A stretch of 64,000 nucleotides of DNA from Phascolarctos cinereus. Its lineage: Eukaryota > Chordata > Mammalia > Diprotodontia > Phascolarctidae. The notes below the pieces were generated by a model. It was not told where the DNA came from. It did not search any database and saw nothing but the letters and a program-made list of their open reading frames with translations. The translations under genes and the position numbers were made by a program. This document shows, piece after piece, positions 9,655 through 20,859 of the stretch. The first letter of the stretch is position 1. Every line of letters starts with the position of its first letter. Location of the stretch: positions 5,491,501-5,555,500 of the forward strand of contig NW_018343982.1 in assembly GCF_002099425.1 (NCBI RefSeq), read 5' to 3'.

Positions 9655-10330
9655 AGAAGCACAAGTCCCACTACCTCTCAAGTGATAAAAGCACTCTCCT
9701 TTTTAAAACCCTTTAAAAAAAGGAATTTATGCTTCTGAAAAAAGAAAAAAAAGCTTGAGATCATTAAAGGAGCTTTGAGATTTCCTAAAGGCAATTCAGC
9801 CATTTCTTTTCCTCTTACTTAATTCTCAACCCAACTCATTGTCCATTTGTATTATTGTCTCATATATACATAGAGATAAAAAAAATTCTATGTTGTCCAT
9901 CCAACTGTATGTCATGATTTGGAAAATAGACATATGTAGAGAATTGGTAGTGCAGAAATGTTCTAGGATACGCAGGCCACTGAGATGGTAGGCTCTTCCA
10001 ATCACTTAGTCTTTCCTTTTTGGGTTATCATGCCAAACTCTTGAGAAATTAGAGGTCTCTTGTAGAAGGTTAAATGCAGCAAACACAATGTCCTTTACAA
10101 GCAGGAGCACTTGGAGGACCTCATTATCCACAGAGTCTCCCTCTGCAACTTTGACTCTACACCATGCTAGAGGGTATCATCCTGCAAAGGTTTCATCAGG
10201 AATGGGGTCAAATAGGAAGAATAAGGGACCTAGATGTTATAATCAGTATACCCAAGTATGTATCATCATTTTCATTGCAGGATCTATACCCCATGAAATC
10301 AGAACTCATACCCAAGTTCCTCGAGTGTTA
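9655..10330. other. Unrecognised stretch
   Basis: AT-rich, with A-runs near 9715-9760. A 106-codon frame at 10088-10408 runs into a MIR and has no recognisable content. Confidence 0.4.
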
Positions 10331-10332
10331 AA

Positions 10333-10515
10333 TGTAACTGGAAGGGATCTTAGAAATCACATAGAAATGTATACGTTGGTGTATGTTTTAGACATTAACT
10401 TAAATTGAACAGTAAGTCAAAGAGAGTATTTTACAGCTGAGAAAGCTGAGGCCAAAGGAGGCAAAAATGACTTGCCAATATCCTACAGCTTATTAGTAGT
10501 GGAGCCAGGACTGGA

Positions 10516-10516
<1 letters not shown>
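10333..10516 (-). mobile_element. MIR-type SINE, antisense
   Basis: 'ggaagggatcttagaaatca', 'cagctgagaaagctgaggcc', 'gacttgccaatatcctacag' and 'gtggagccaggactgga' are the reverse complement of a MIR with its marsupial tail. Confidence 0.75.
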
Positions 10517-10573
<57 letters not shown>

Positions 10574-10576
10574 ACT
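10517..10576. repeat. (CA)n microsatellite
   Basis: An almost perfect CA run of about 50 bases followed by imperfect 'ctcacacac'. A SINE is inserted at its right edge and CA-like sequence resumes after it. Confidence 0.97.
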
Positions 10577-10834
10577 GTTCAGTCATTTTTCAGTCATGTC
10601 TGATGACTCTTCATGAACTCATTTGGGGTTTTCTTGGCAAAGATACTGGAGTGGTTTGCTATTTCCTTCTCCAGCTCATTTTTACAGATGAGGAAACTGA
10701 GGCAAACAGGGTTAAGTAACTTGCCCAGGGTCACACAGTTAAGTAAGTGTCTGAGGCCAGATTTGACCTCATTTGAAGATGAGTCTTCCTGACCCGGGCC
10801 CAGCACTCTATCCACCGTGCCACCTTGCTGCCCC
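10577..10834 (-). mobile_element. MAR1-type CORE-SINE with Bov-B-like tail
   Basis: Near full-length antisense copy: 'cagtcatgtctgatgact', 'actggagtggtttgc', 'atttccttctccagctc', 'cagatgaggaaactgaggc', 'gcccagggtcacacag', and the head 'tatccaccgtgccacc'. It lies between a CA tract and 'catacacatacacatac', so it probably landed inside a CA repeat. Confidence 0.85.
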
Positions 10835-10835
10835 A

Positions 10836-12130
10836 TACACATACACATACATGCTAGTATTTCTTTTTTCCTTTAATCTGCTATGGATGGGAGAGAGAAA
10901 GAGATTTTAAAACATCTAAGTCCCTTTTAAGTCAGTGCCAACTTAGAAAATCTGGGCTATATTCAAATCATTCTGCAAATACTTTTTCAATGATCCTGGG
11001 AAAAAGATAGTGAAGTCTCACTGTGGCAGGATTCTGAGAATATGACCAAATAGTAGGGTTAAAAGGAGGGGATTGGAAACCAGATGTGGACTTTGCTCCA
11101 ACTAGTGATATCAAGTGAGCTAGGGCAGATGATTGAGTCTCAAGCTTCAGATTCTGTTTCAATTTAGAAATCTAACTGGCAAGGACTTCAGAAAAGCCTT
11201 TTTTGTACCTGTGTTGGCCCTTTTGTAAAGTGGGGTTGCAATTAGGCCTGCCTACCCTATGTAGTTTGTTTGTCCCTTAGGCATACTTTGCCCAAAACAC
11301 TGCAGTTCCTAAGAGTTTATGAATGAACTAAAAATATTTATTGTGGTAAATCATTCCAGCTCCACATAGACTGTGTAATTTATTATTTTTTTAATTACCT
11401 ACCTCCTTCCTCTGGTCCCATCAAGTTAGGATGGCCTCAGGCAACATTCAGAACAACCCAAGATTTCGAAAAAATAATTCAAAAGTCTATTATGATCACA
11501 AAAGCCCTTTCCACAGTGAAACTGTCAGCAGATACACTAGCATCTTTAATAGAAAACCAATGTGTACATGAAGACATCTCAAAAAAAAAGGCCCAGTGAG
11601 TGGGAGACAATCTGTAACTGTCACCCCCCACCCCACCCCATCCCCAATTTAAGCTGAGTTTATTTTTTCCTAGTCACGGGTTGCAAAGTGTGTAGGTGTT
11701 AACACTCATTTCTCCCCCAGCTGAAACACCACCACAGACGCCAACAGCTCAGGAATATTTCCTGATTCAATCTGGCAAATGTTTTTCAATTCAAGAAAAA
11801 TCCACTCAGCTCATGCTAGATACCCAGCACTGTCTTGGGCATGATGAAGATTATACAACTATCTTAGGAGAAGGAGGAAGCCTTAGCAACCAAAAGCAAA
11901 GAAAGAAAATGGTCTATTTCAACAGTGAAGTAACAAAACACAACCAAACAATCAGGATTTCAAAGGACCACACTCACACTATTTGCCACACCCTGAAGTT
12001 GGGGAGGCAAAGCCAGGCTTTTGCTGAGTTAGGTTTATTATAACAGGAGGGAAAAAAGCCAAGGCAGCCTAAGCTATTTCCCTAAGACAGGCTTGTTCCA
12101 AGCTCTTGTTCCTTTGGAAAAAAAAAAAAA
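10836..12130. other. Unrecognised stretch with C-rich and A-rich patches
   Basis: About 1.3 kb without a clear repeat. A C-rich patch (accccac repeats) lies at 11624-11646. The 115-codon frame at 11696-12043 shows no known domain. The piece near 11760-11860 faintly resembles an antisense L2 end, but too weakly to call. Confidence 0.4.
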
Positions 12131-12131
12131 G

Positions 12132-12312
12132 GACCATTGGGAAGCAAGCTGGGCCTCAAGTGGGAGGATCTAGGTTGGAATCCTGTCTTTGCAGCTTACT
12201 ATCTGTATAGCCTAAGACAAGTCATTTGACCTTTTAAGGTCTGTTTCCTTATTGGCAAAATGAGGGGTTGGATGGATGGATAGAGGCAATTTAAGTATTA
12301 AATTCTATCATT
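12132..12312 (+). mobile_element. MIR-type SINE, sense
   Basis: 'gggaggatctaggttggaat', 'agcttactatctgtatagcc', 'gacaagtcatttgacctt' and 'aaaatgaggggttggatg' follow the MIR order. Confidence 0.7.
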
Positions 12313-12462
12313 TAATAACAAATGAGGGGAAAGACATCCTTTGTTGTATAATTTCTGTTAGACATGCAGAGGTGCTATCTAAGGTCCAACTTTCTAATGT
12401 ATGCATTATCCAAACTTTTTGCTAGGGGGCAGGAGCTGGCATTTTTGCTTTTCTGCAGAATG

Positions 12463-12655
12463 GCACATGGAAAAAAGTCCTATATTTGGAGTCAAAGGAC
12501 CAAGGTTTGGATCCCGACTCTGTGACTTCCTATGTCTATTACCTTGTACAAGTCATTTAATTTCTCTGGGCCTCAGTTTCCTCACTTGTAAAATTAGGGG
12601 TTTGGAATAGATGCTTCTATGACTACACGGCCTCTAAGGTCAGTCCTAGCACCAA
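12463..12655 (+). mobile_element. MIR-type SINE, sense
   Basis: 'tttggagtcaaaggaccaag', 'gtacaagtcatttaattt', 'gggcctcagtttcctcac', 'ggggtttggaatagatgc', then 'ggcctctaaggtcagtcct'. Full-length and only moderately diverged. Confidence 0.8.
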
Positions 12656-12659
12656 ATCA

Positions 12660-13685
12660 GTGGTTATTTTTCTTCTATAGTAATATCCACCCAACACTGA
12701 ATCCTTTTTTTAAAAATGGTTTGGATTTGGCTCAACTAGAGAAATTAAGGGTTTACATACAGATTTTTTCAAAAAATCCTGATGAAAGTCATTTTCTCTT
12801 TCAGATGTTTCTTCAGGTATTAGTTATTCTACCAGTCCCGAAGGTGTGAGGACATTTCTAAAAAAAAGGTCTCACCTCATTTAAAATATCAAAGTCATAC
12901 AACACCATTCTGGACTCTGTTTTCCTATGAAACAAAGACCATTCCTTCATGCTCACCTGAGTATCGGGTCTGAAACATGAGCTGATATTTATTTCCAGGA
13001 TCACTCTGGTTTCCTTGCTGTAAACCATATGTTAAGTTACAAGAGGAAAAGCCCCATATACATAGTTTGTGAGTGCAAGGGGAGGAAGGATGAGGTCACA
13101 GGGCTCTGCAGGAGGTAATCATGGGTAATAACTAAAAGCTTCTAGAAAAAACATTTTCTGATACATTAGATAGATTGTTTTCTTAGCCCTTAAATGTAAG
13201 CAGTTTGTTCCTCATGATTAGGGGCCTTGCTCTCTGTTCGGTCTCTTGCTAGGCAATTGTACAAGTCAATGCTTAGCCTGCCAGCCTGGTAACCTGCCTG
13301 GGTTTTGTCCCCTGCACCTGGAAATCACTTTTAATTAGATGAATTTTTCCTTGCTCATGTTGCTACTTTTTTCTTCTTTGGTGGAGGAGCCACCTGCTGG
13401 GAGGTGGCTCATTTTACCTGACCTGTTTGTAATGAAAATCTGAGGTCACTGGGAATGAATATTTCCACCTCTGGCCCCCTGTTTTTTAGCCTAGACCTTT
13501 TAGACAGGTAAGGCAGGTGCTAAAAGGCAACCTAAGGCTTTACCTGGTGATCTTCCAATAGTGAGGTCATGGAAAAGGTCTAGGAGAGCTTGCCTTACTG
13601 AAAGTAGGTTGAGAGGCAGCCTAAACATTTAGTCTAGCTAGAAAATTGTGGAGGCAATAGGGCTGAGGTGTGAAAGAAGTCATAA
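12660..13685. other. Unrecognised stretch (about 1 kb)
   Basis: No repeat recognised. It includes a 9-bp perfect hairpin (13387-13395 with 13402-13410). A 12-bp inverted pair (13490-13501 and 13573-13584) surrounds a purine-rich spacer. This is one of the longer non-repetitive patches of the window and could hold host non-coding sequence. Confidence 0.4.
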
Positions 13686-13687
13686 GG

Positions 13688-13830
13688 TCAAAGATTAAAA
13701 GCTATAAGGGACCTTAGAGCTGATCTAGTCCAACACTTTCATTTTTCAAAGAAGGAAACTGAGACCCAAAAAGTCTGAATGACTTACCCAAGGTCACAGT
13801 TATATTTGTCCAAGGCAGGAAAGAATAGAA
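13688..13830 (-). mobile_element. MIR-type SINE fragment, antisense
   Basis: 'aagggaccttagagctgatc', 'agtccaacactttca', 'gaaggaaactgagaccc' and 'acccaaggtcaca' are the reverse complement of a MIR 3' half. Confidence 0.7.
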
Positions 13831-14490
13831 CTAAGCTGATACTTGAAGCAGAAAGAGCTCCCTTTGAGAATTCAGGCCTACTGTTTCAGCCAGAAAACTC
13901 ACAGTCTCCAAGAATGAAAAATGGTCATTTTTGCCTCAGGGGAGAAGATATTTTAGTATTCCATTAGAAATGAGCCCCTGTGGGTAAAAGCCACTCCTTC
14001 TCACCCCAAAATTGTGACATCCAAATTTTATAGCTTCCTGATTCAATGGATCCCTGACCTACCCTACATGGGACAGTAGGTTGGGTCCTGAGGAGTTTGA
14101 CAAAATATCATTGAAGACAGGAGTCATGTTGCTACTTCCTCTTAACCTCTTTTCCCACACATCACAACAGTTTTTTTCTTAGGGACTTGAGGGTCAGAGA
14201 AGAAGCTGGCTGTAAATAAACCACCACTTCTACATATTCTATGCTCATCATCTCCCTCCCCTTCCCTTCTTAGTATTGTTGGGATCTTAGGAAGGATCCC
14301 GGAAGATAAATGGAATTTACCTTACACTGGGGAGTATAGCTGTTGCTAGTTATCATAGTTTAATGTCTTGGGCTTTTAATTTCTTTTCTTTTATTGCTGT
14401 CCCAGAGGCCTCATGCCTGCTATCTGTAGATCTTAGATGATACCTATCCTACTACTGTTTTAGTAATTCAAGTTAAAAGGCACCTTTAAA
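13831..14490. other. Unrecognised stretch
   Basis: About 660 bases with no repeat or gene I can identify. Confidence 0.4.
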
Positions 14491-14496
14491 TACCTT

Positions 14497-14590
14497 TTAT
14501 GTGAAAAATATAATCCTAGGTGTCAAAAATACTAATAAAAAGAAAAGAAACAGTTCATGCCCTCAGGGAGCTTATATTTGCCCAATTTAC
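14497..14590 (-). mobile_element. L2 LINE 3' fragment, antisense
   Basis: 'cctaggtgtcaaaaatacta' and 'gttcatgccctcagggagctta' match an antisense L2 end. Confidence 0.55.
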
Positions 14591-14727
14591 GTCCCAAAAG
14601 CACTTGAAATCAAGATGATACCAGGTGTGGCTGATGTTCTAACTCCTCTAAGTGCTTTAACGACTCCAGTCTTCAGGGATCTATCTTTTCATTAACTGAA
14701 CTCTCCTAGGAGTTAATTGGATCACAT

Positions 14728-14812
14728 ATTTAGAGCTGGGCCCAGGTCTTCTGACTATATAAATCCAGTATCATTTTCGATGCGCTGTGCTGGTAACACC
14801 TAGTTGTCCTGA
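14728..14812 (-). mobile_element. SINE head fragment, antisense
   Basis: 'gagctgggcccaggtcttctgac' (in part) and 'gctgtgctggtaacacctag' resemble the reverse complement of a MIR/CORE-SINE 5' end. Confidence 0.5.
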
Positions 14813-14854
14813 GTGCTTTGGGTACATTAGTTCTGTCTCCCTAGCTAAACTTTT

Positions 14855-15235
14855 CCTCACACAAGAAACTCCATCTCCCAGTTGTGGGCATTTTTCCCTG
14901 GCTGTCCTCCATGCTTGAAATGTTTTCCCTATTCATCTCTTCTTCTGAGCACCCCTGCTGTCTTTTAAGTCTTAGCTAAAAAATCCCACCTTCCACAAGA
15001 AGCCTTTTCCAATCCACCTGACTTCTAGTGCCTTCTCTCTATTGATTATTTCTGATTTACCCTGTATATAATTTGTTTGTACATAGTTGTGTGCATTTTG
15101 TCTTCCCCATCAGACTGTGAGCTCCTCAAGGGCAAGCACTCACTTTTGTCTTTTTCTTTATATCCTCAGCACTTGGCACAGTGCCTGACATATAATATAG
15201 GCTCTTAATAAATAGCAGGTGCTTATTCACTGACT
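14855..15235 (+). mobile_element. L2 LINE 3' end, sense
   Basis: 'ctccatctcccag', 'catgcttgaaatgttttccc', 'cccaccttccacaagaagcc', 'ttgtttgtacatagttgtgtg', 'gactgtgagctcctcaaggg', 'ttggcacagtgcctgaca' and 'cttaataaatag' give a continuous L2 3' UTR and terminus. Confidence 0.88.
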
Positions 15236-15554
15236 AAACTATAAACAACCTGAGGACTAGAATCACATTTCTTCTTCATTCAGAAGATTTTGTATGTACA
15301 GGTATACCCAAAACCTTTTTCTCCAACCAATGTAATTTCAGGCAAACACCATTAATTCATTGTTTTTAAAAGTGCCATAATGTTACAAAACATTGATCTA
15401 AGGTCAGTCAGCTGACTTCCCATTCGTAACACAAATAACATCATTCTTATGAAACTAGCTCCTTCTGCTACATTGTTTCATCTAATGTCAAAATTGTTTT
15501 AGAACCAATTCAGAAGGGTAGGCAGAGTGTATCTGTTGTGGGAATTCAACAAAT
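15236..15554. other. Unrecognised stretch
   Basis: About 320 bases with no named repeat or coding sequence. Confidence 0.4.
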
Positions 15555-15700
15555 ACATGAGGATGTATAAAATTGATCTCATATTGCTTGCTTTCTCGAT
15601 GGATGATAGAAAGGCTGGAGGGAGAGAATTTGGAACTCAAAATTATTAAAAATGAGTGTTTAAAACAAATTGATAATGAATTTAAAGAAAAATAGGTGAA
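15555..15700 (+). mobile_element. L1 3' UTR end, sense
   Basis: 'atattgcttgctttctcg', 'ggagggagagaatttggaact', 'caaaattattaaaaatgagtg' match the terminal ~140 bp of marsupial L1 (compare the antisense copy at 9493-9637). Confidence 0.65.
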
Positions 15701-15799
15701 TAGATAGAAAATGTTGGCAATTCTTCTGAGCCAGTGATGAGTTGGTTACTGCTATTGCCACAACTACAGCCACTAGAAGACAACCATCATTGTCAGTAT

Positions 15800-16005
15800 A
15801 ATTCACAAGTACATAGTTCTTAATTATACATATATATAGTACTTTTCCTTACAACAGATCTATGAGGGAGACAGAACAATTTGTATTAGCACCATTCTAT
15901 AGATGATGGAAATAAGGCACAGAGAGATTAAATGGCTGACTTTATAATGTCTAATAAGGATTCAACCTGGCTCTTCCCATCCAGTGGCCTTTTCAATACA
16001 GCATT
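15800..16005 (-). mobile_element. CORE-SINE (MIR-like), antisense
   Basis: 'agatctatgagggagaca', 'accattctatagatgatgga', 'cacagagagattaaatggc' and 'gattcaacctggctctt' form the reverse complement of a long-tailed MIR/CORE-SINE. Confidence 0.7.
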
Positions 16006-16044
16006 TGTATTAAAATTTAATTGTCCCAATTAGTATCAGTCTGC

Positions 16045-16268
16045 AGACTAAATAGTAACTCACATTTATGTAGTACTCTCAGGTTTGCAAAGTACAGTCC
16101 TCACAACAACCCTGTGAGGTAGGTAGTTCAGTTATTATTGTACCTATTTTATAGAGGAGGAAACTAAAACTCTGAAACGCTATGACTTCCCAATGATCAT
16201 ATAATGAGTAATTATCTGAGTGGACAAATATCCTAATACCAAGTCCTCCACATATTTTACCATGCCAA
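16045..16268 (-). mobile_element. CORE-SINE (MIR-like), antisense
   Basis: 'ctcacatttatgtagtactc', 'caggtttgcaaagtac', 'cctcacaacaaccctgtgagg', 'tatagaggaggaaact' give a clear antisense CORE-SINE with the 'tttgcaaag...tataaatg' 3' end. Confidence 0.78.
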
Positions 16269-16384
16269 ACTTCCCCTGAAAGATGGAAGTGGACAAGAAA
16301 GAACCTGAATCAACTTACTGGGTATTGATTTTTAAGTGCCTAAAACTGCACTAAGACTTTTGGGACACTCTGATTTATAGGGTG

Positions 16385-16455
16385 ATAAACTTACAGGTTT
16401 AAGACTGAAAAAGACCATAGAGCTCATCTAGTCCAGTACCTTCACTTTACACCCT
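16385..16455 (-). mobile_element. MIR tail fragment, antisense
   Basis: 'aaaaagaccatagagctcatc' (in part) and 'tagtccagtaccttcactt' match the marsupial MIR tail only. Confidence 0.55.
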
Positions 16456-16734
16456 CCAGTATAGACACTTTACTTTTGGCCTTGTCCCACTCGACCTGAG
16501 CCAAGAATGGGAGTGGAGACAAGGTTTGCCAGGAGAAACATTGGATGTCCTTCACAGCAGTACATAGAGCCACAGATAAAAACTGAGAGTGTTTGGAATT
16601 TTATTGCTGTTTTTTCTAGTTTGCTAAATTATTAGGTCTCTCTTAAAATCTAGAAATTTAAAAATACCAGTGTTTTCCCCTTTCTCCCTGTATCTGTAGC
16701 TCCCACCTTTGCCTTTTTCCTTTTCTCTAGTTTC

Positions 16735-16895
16735 CAGTCCTTAGAGGAGGTATGGTATGCTAGATTTGGAATCAAAGGACTCAGGTTCAAAACTTGGCTT
16801 TGTTATTTACTAGCTATATGATTTTGCTATAACATGAGAGGATTGGACTAAATTGCCTCTAGAAGGTCTTTTCCAGCTCTAAAACTTATGATCCT
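16735..16895 (+). mobile_element. MIR-type SINE, sense
   Basis: 'gatttggaatcaaaggactc', 'aggttcaaaacttgg', 'ttatttactagctatatga', 'gaggattggactaaattg' and 'cttttccagctctaaaact'. The centre has lost the 'cctcagtttcc' segment. Confidence 0.72.
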
Positions 16896-17548
16896 TGGGG
16901 TAGCAAGAGCTACTGTGCTAAGACTCTGGAAGGCAGAGTGGTCATGGTGAAGAATTTTTTTTTTTGGTGCATATTATATTTGGGGTTGTGAAATACCAGT
17001 TTAGGATAAATCAGGGCATGGATCCAGAGCAACAAGACATACAGAGCACAAGATTAAAGGCATCAAATAGGCCCCAAGGTGGACTTAGGCTAAATCTGTC
17101 CCCATTTAAAGTAACAGAAAATTGAAGAGCAGAGAAGCAGAGTACAGGGATGGAAGGCAGGTATTACAGAATGTTGGCAGGCATGGGCAATTCTCTTTAC
17201 TTAATTTGATGGCACTCTGTCATGTTTCAGAGTTGGAGAGTACGGTGCTAGCCACACCTCCCCCATCCACTTGAAGAGCTGCAACTATATTATTACAGGT
17301 GGCAGCATTTCATGGTCCTGGTGCTCCCTGCTATTAGATGCATAATTCTTGTGATGCCCCTAGCTATAACAATGCCTGGGCCAAGTGTTGAAGGATTGGT
17401 GAGGCATTTTTCAGGCTCACAGGTATATTTATCCTACCTGTAAGACTATGCTCACTAGGTGTTCATTCACAGCCCCCAGGCTACCATATTAGGAGGAAGA
17501 AACCCAACAGTTCAAGAAGAAGAAAATCTGGAGGTTCAATTAACAATG

Positions 17549-17554
<6 letters not shown>
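16896..17554. other. Unrecognised stretch
   Basis: About 660 bases with no named repeat and no exon. Confidence 0.4.

Positions 17555-17590
<36 letters not shown>
17555..17590. repeat. (TG)n microsatellite
   Basis: Perfect TG run of about 36 bases. Confidence 0.97.
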
Positions 17591-17594
<4 letters not shown>

Positions 17595-18185
17595 GGTTTA
17601 TAATATGTATGGCACTACTCAAAATGGGGAAGGAGACAGATAATGTAAAATATACAGCCTCTGTTCTCAAGGGGCTTAGAATCTAAATGTAGACACAAAG
17701 TCACACAAATATTAAAAGATACAGTAGGAAGAGCATTAGGTTTAAAATCAGCATGCCCAAGTTTAAATCTCAGTCTGATTGTTTATTAACTATTTGGCTT
17801 TGGACAAATGACTTCTCTCAGGGCCTCAGTCTTCTTATTTCTAAAATGACAGGTTGATCTTAGAGGTCCCTTCTAGTTCTAAATCTATGAACCCATGATA
17901 ACCAACAGTTTAAGGCAAAATAAAATAAAAAGCAAATAAATATTCTTTGTAGCTCAATGGAGAGAAAGATTACTGTGGATTGGGGTAGTAAGGGAAAGTT
18001 TCAAGAAGGAGGTGAAACTTGAGGTGGGGACTGAAGGTTAGATAGGCAAGATTCAAATAATCTGAGAAGTAGGGGGAGGGAATTGTAGGTGCATATAAAG
18101 GCAGAGGCATGATAATTCACAAGGGTAAATTCAAGGGACAATGGGTAGAATAGTTTGTTTGGGGCCTAGATTACAAAGTGATTCA
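17595..18185 (-). mobile_element. L2 LINE, antisense, split by a MIR
   Basis: The left piece (17595-17705) has 'atgtatggcactactcaaaa' and 'ctctgttctcaaggggctta'. The right piece (about 17900-18185) has 'gcaaataaatattctttg', 'gaagtagggggaggg' and 'agaatagtttgtttgg'. The MIR at 17718-17895 lies between them. Confidence 0.6.
17718..17895 (+). mobile_element. MIR-type SINE inside an L2
   Basis: 'ggaagagcattaggttta', 'gcatgcccaagtttaaatc', 'ggacaaatgacttctctc', 'gggcctcagtcttctta', 'cttagaggtcccttctag', 'ttctaaatctatga'. Complete MIR order, sense. Confidence 0.78.
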
Positions 18186-19080
18186 TTTTAACCTCCTTTA
18201 AATGTTTATTTTAAATCTTCTGGAAAACTAAGAAAACTGTAACCTAAAATGGATGAAACTGTGCCAACCCTGAATTTCCTGAGAAAGATCTATAAATCTG
18301 AGGGAAGACAGGAGATGATGTTTGGTAGTAACCTGGAAAAGAAGAAAACACCAGTTGGATGATTTCATTTCTGAAAATTTACGCTCATCACAATGGTCAG
18401 AGTTCATGCTGTGTTTGTAATGAATCTGAAAAGTTATCTCCTAAAGGGAGTCTACTTAAAGACTGTCTTTGCTGCATGGACACCTGGGTGCAAGAACTCA
18501 GGAGGCCAACTCTGGGCCTTGGAATATCTCAACTTCCTCTGAGATTTCTCCTCATGACTAGCCTGTGGGAATGAAACCAGAGAGGGTGCCAGATGGCAGG
18601 GTGTAGGAAGTCTCTGGCTGCAAGGGGTTGGCCAAAATAAACAAACAAGTAGAGATCTGAAAAATGAATGGATAAACATTCGGACCAAAGTCAGCAGAGC
18701 TAGAGAATCAAAATCCCAAGGCCTGGGAGTTTTTGACATGAGAGTTCAAATTCATATCCTTGAAATAACTTTTCTACAACTAATTCACAATGTACTTAAC
18801 TGTCTTCATAGAGCGATGTAGGAGTTGTGATTTCTTATCAAGTATGACTTTCCATAAAGTTTCTACTTTCAAATTAGATAATGATGAATTCATTTTTTTT
18901 TCTCATAAGGTACCCAGTATCAAACATCTACCTCCCTTTTTGTTGCGGGAGAGAGACAATTTAGCCAAAAGCTTATTCCCTTGGGCCAGGTCTACATTCC
19001 ACCAAGTAGAAATCAGATCATTATTTGGTCAGTTTATATATTTAAGATGCATATGTGATGCTGTCAATGTGGGTGTTCCC
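18186..19080. other. Unrecognised stretch (about 900 bp)
   Basis: No repeat recognised. Frames up to 95 codons on both strands around 18359-18739 overlap each other and show no motif, so neither is supported as an exon. Confidence 0.4.
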
Positions 19081-19090
19081 CTCAAACACT

Positions 19091-19675
19091 GTGTGTGTGT
19101 GTGTATGTGTGTGTGTGTGTGTGAATATATATACATATATATATACACACACACATATATATATACACATATACATATATATGTACACACACACATATAG
19201 ATATATATACACATATACATATATATGTACACACACATAGATATATATACACACATATACATATCTATGTACACACACATATAGATATATATACACATAT
19301 ACATATATATGTATACACACACACATATATATACATGCACACATATACATATATATGTACACACACATATAGATATATACACATATACATATATATGTAC
19401 ACACACACATATAGATATATATACACATATACATATATATGTACACACACATATAGATATATATACACATATACATATATATGTACACACACATATAGAT
19501 ATATATACACATATACATATATATGTACACACACATATAGATATATATACACATATACATATATATGTACACACACACATATAGATATATATACACATAT
19601 ACATATATATGTACACACACATATAGATATATATACACATATACATATATATGTACACACACACATATAGATATA
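19091..19675. repeat. 42-44-bp AT/AC minisatellite with TG-rich start
   Basis: It starts with a TG tract (19091-19122), then about 12 tandem units of 40-44 bp. Each unit is built of (AT)n, 'acacatatacat', 'atatatgtac' and (AC)n and ends in 'atag'. Unit ends fall at 19200, 19240, 19284, 19372 (a double unit), 19414, 19456, 19498, 19540, 19584, 19626 and 19670. Most units are 42 bp, a multiple of three, so long open frames appear on both strands (up to 219 codons). These are artefacts. The alternating purine-pyrimidine and palindromic 'acatatatatgt' cores favour Z-DNA or cruciform structure. Confidence 0.95.
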
Positions 19676-19680
19676 TATCA

Positions 19681-20855
19681 CAATACATCTATGCTTGCCT
19701 ATTCCGTGTAATTTTATACATTCTCTTTCAAAAAAATCTTTCAGAGAAGTCTCACCTCCCAAGCTGAGGGTCTTCCTTTAGATTCATGATAAATGCATGA
19801 ATGCCTATGGAGCACATGGTCAATCCATTGGGAAGCTCTTGGTCTCCTTGTGTGAGTGGAACGAGTTGTTTTTTTTCCCGGACATGCTTAGTCTGATGTT
19901 ACTCTTTATGATGCCGGTTCTTGGTTGATAATATATTGCAGCCTGCTTACTATGTACCTACTCTCCCTATGAGTGACCTTCCACTTTAATGTTTCTGAGG
20001 CACTGCAGACAGACAGTATCACCAGAAAAATATTGTTGTTAAAAGATGGATCTTTGCTTCAGGGAGAATCCTAGGGTCATTAAAAGCACAGCACATTTTC
20101 CAAAAGCAATCCAGCATGCTCTCCTTACCCAATTAGATTCTGGGGACAGCTCATCATGCATTTGCAGTGTTTGTCCGAAAGATATGTCCTGATGGACCGG
20201 ATGAAGACCTGAGCAACTTACATATAAATGTTCACTTTCCTGTCAATTCATGGATTATACAGATCAAAGCACATTTTACAATCTAAATTATCTAGATAAT
20301 TGGGTTGTATAGACCTAGCCTTAGGAAATTAACTCTGAGAGTCAGAATTTATGACCTAGATCTAAGAGATGCTTCAGTGTAGCATTTATTGCTGGGTTGG
20401 CTGGTTGCCTGTTTTGAGTTCAATAGGGTCTTGACTCAAACCAGTGTGAGAGAGGAAATGCCTCCTCCAAAAAGTTAGAGGTCTAATGCTGCTGACAAAC
20501 AGGCCCCTGATGCATTTTCTCTCTCTCTAACCCATTTCCATCTTTCTTGTGTATTTTTTACTCCTGATAAGTCTGAATTATAATCATTCTGTGACGAGTG
20601 CACCAGGGGAAAAAAATCTAACTGTTTAGAATGCTTGTTTAAATTGGAAGAACTGTTTCCTCTTTGAAAGTAATATGCAGTCCTCTCTTGACCACCAAAT
20701 GACTCCAAATCTTGTATGACTAGATAATCAGTATTTATATAACTGAAATAATTCAACTGAATTTTCCATGGTCCAGGACTAGAAAAAAACCTCAATTTCT
20801 TTCTTTTCTTTTCTTTTTGATAGTATCACAGGCACCACCAAGGACCCTCTAAATG
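19681..20855. other. Unrecognised stretch (about 1.2 kb)
   Basis: No repeat recognised. A minus-strand frame of 106 codons (20475-20795) shows no domain. It is one of the longer possibly single-copy host patches. Confidence 0.4.
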
Positions 20856-20859
20856 GAAG

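Noticed and set aside
11696-12043. 115-codon frame as a coding exon
   Set aside because: No domain, composition typical of AT-rich non-coding DNA, and partial resemblance to a worn antisense L2 end.
19029-19762. Long open frames (up to 219 codons) rich in Tyr, Ile, Cys, Val on both strands
   Set aside because: They are translations of a 42-bp minisatellite. The period is a multiple of three and the unit lacks stops in several frames, so open frames arise on both strands without coding meaning.
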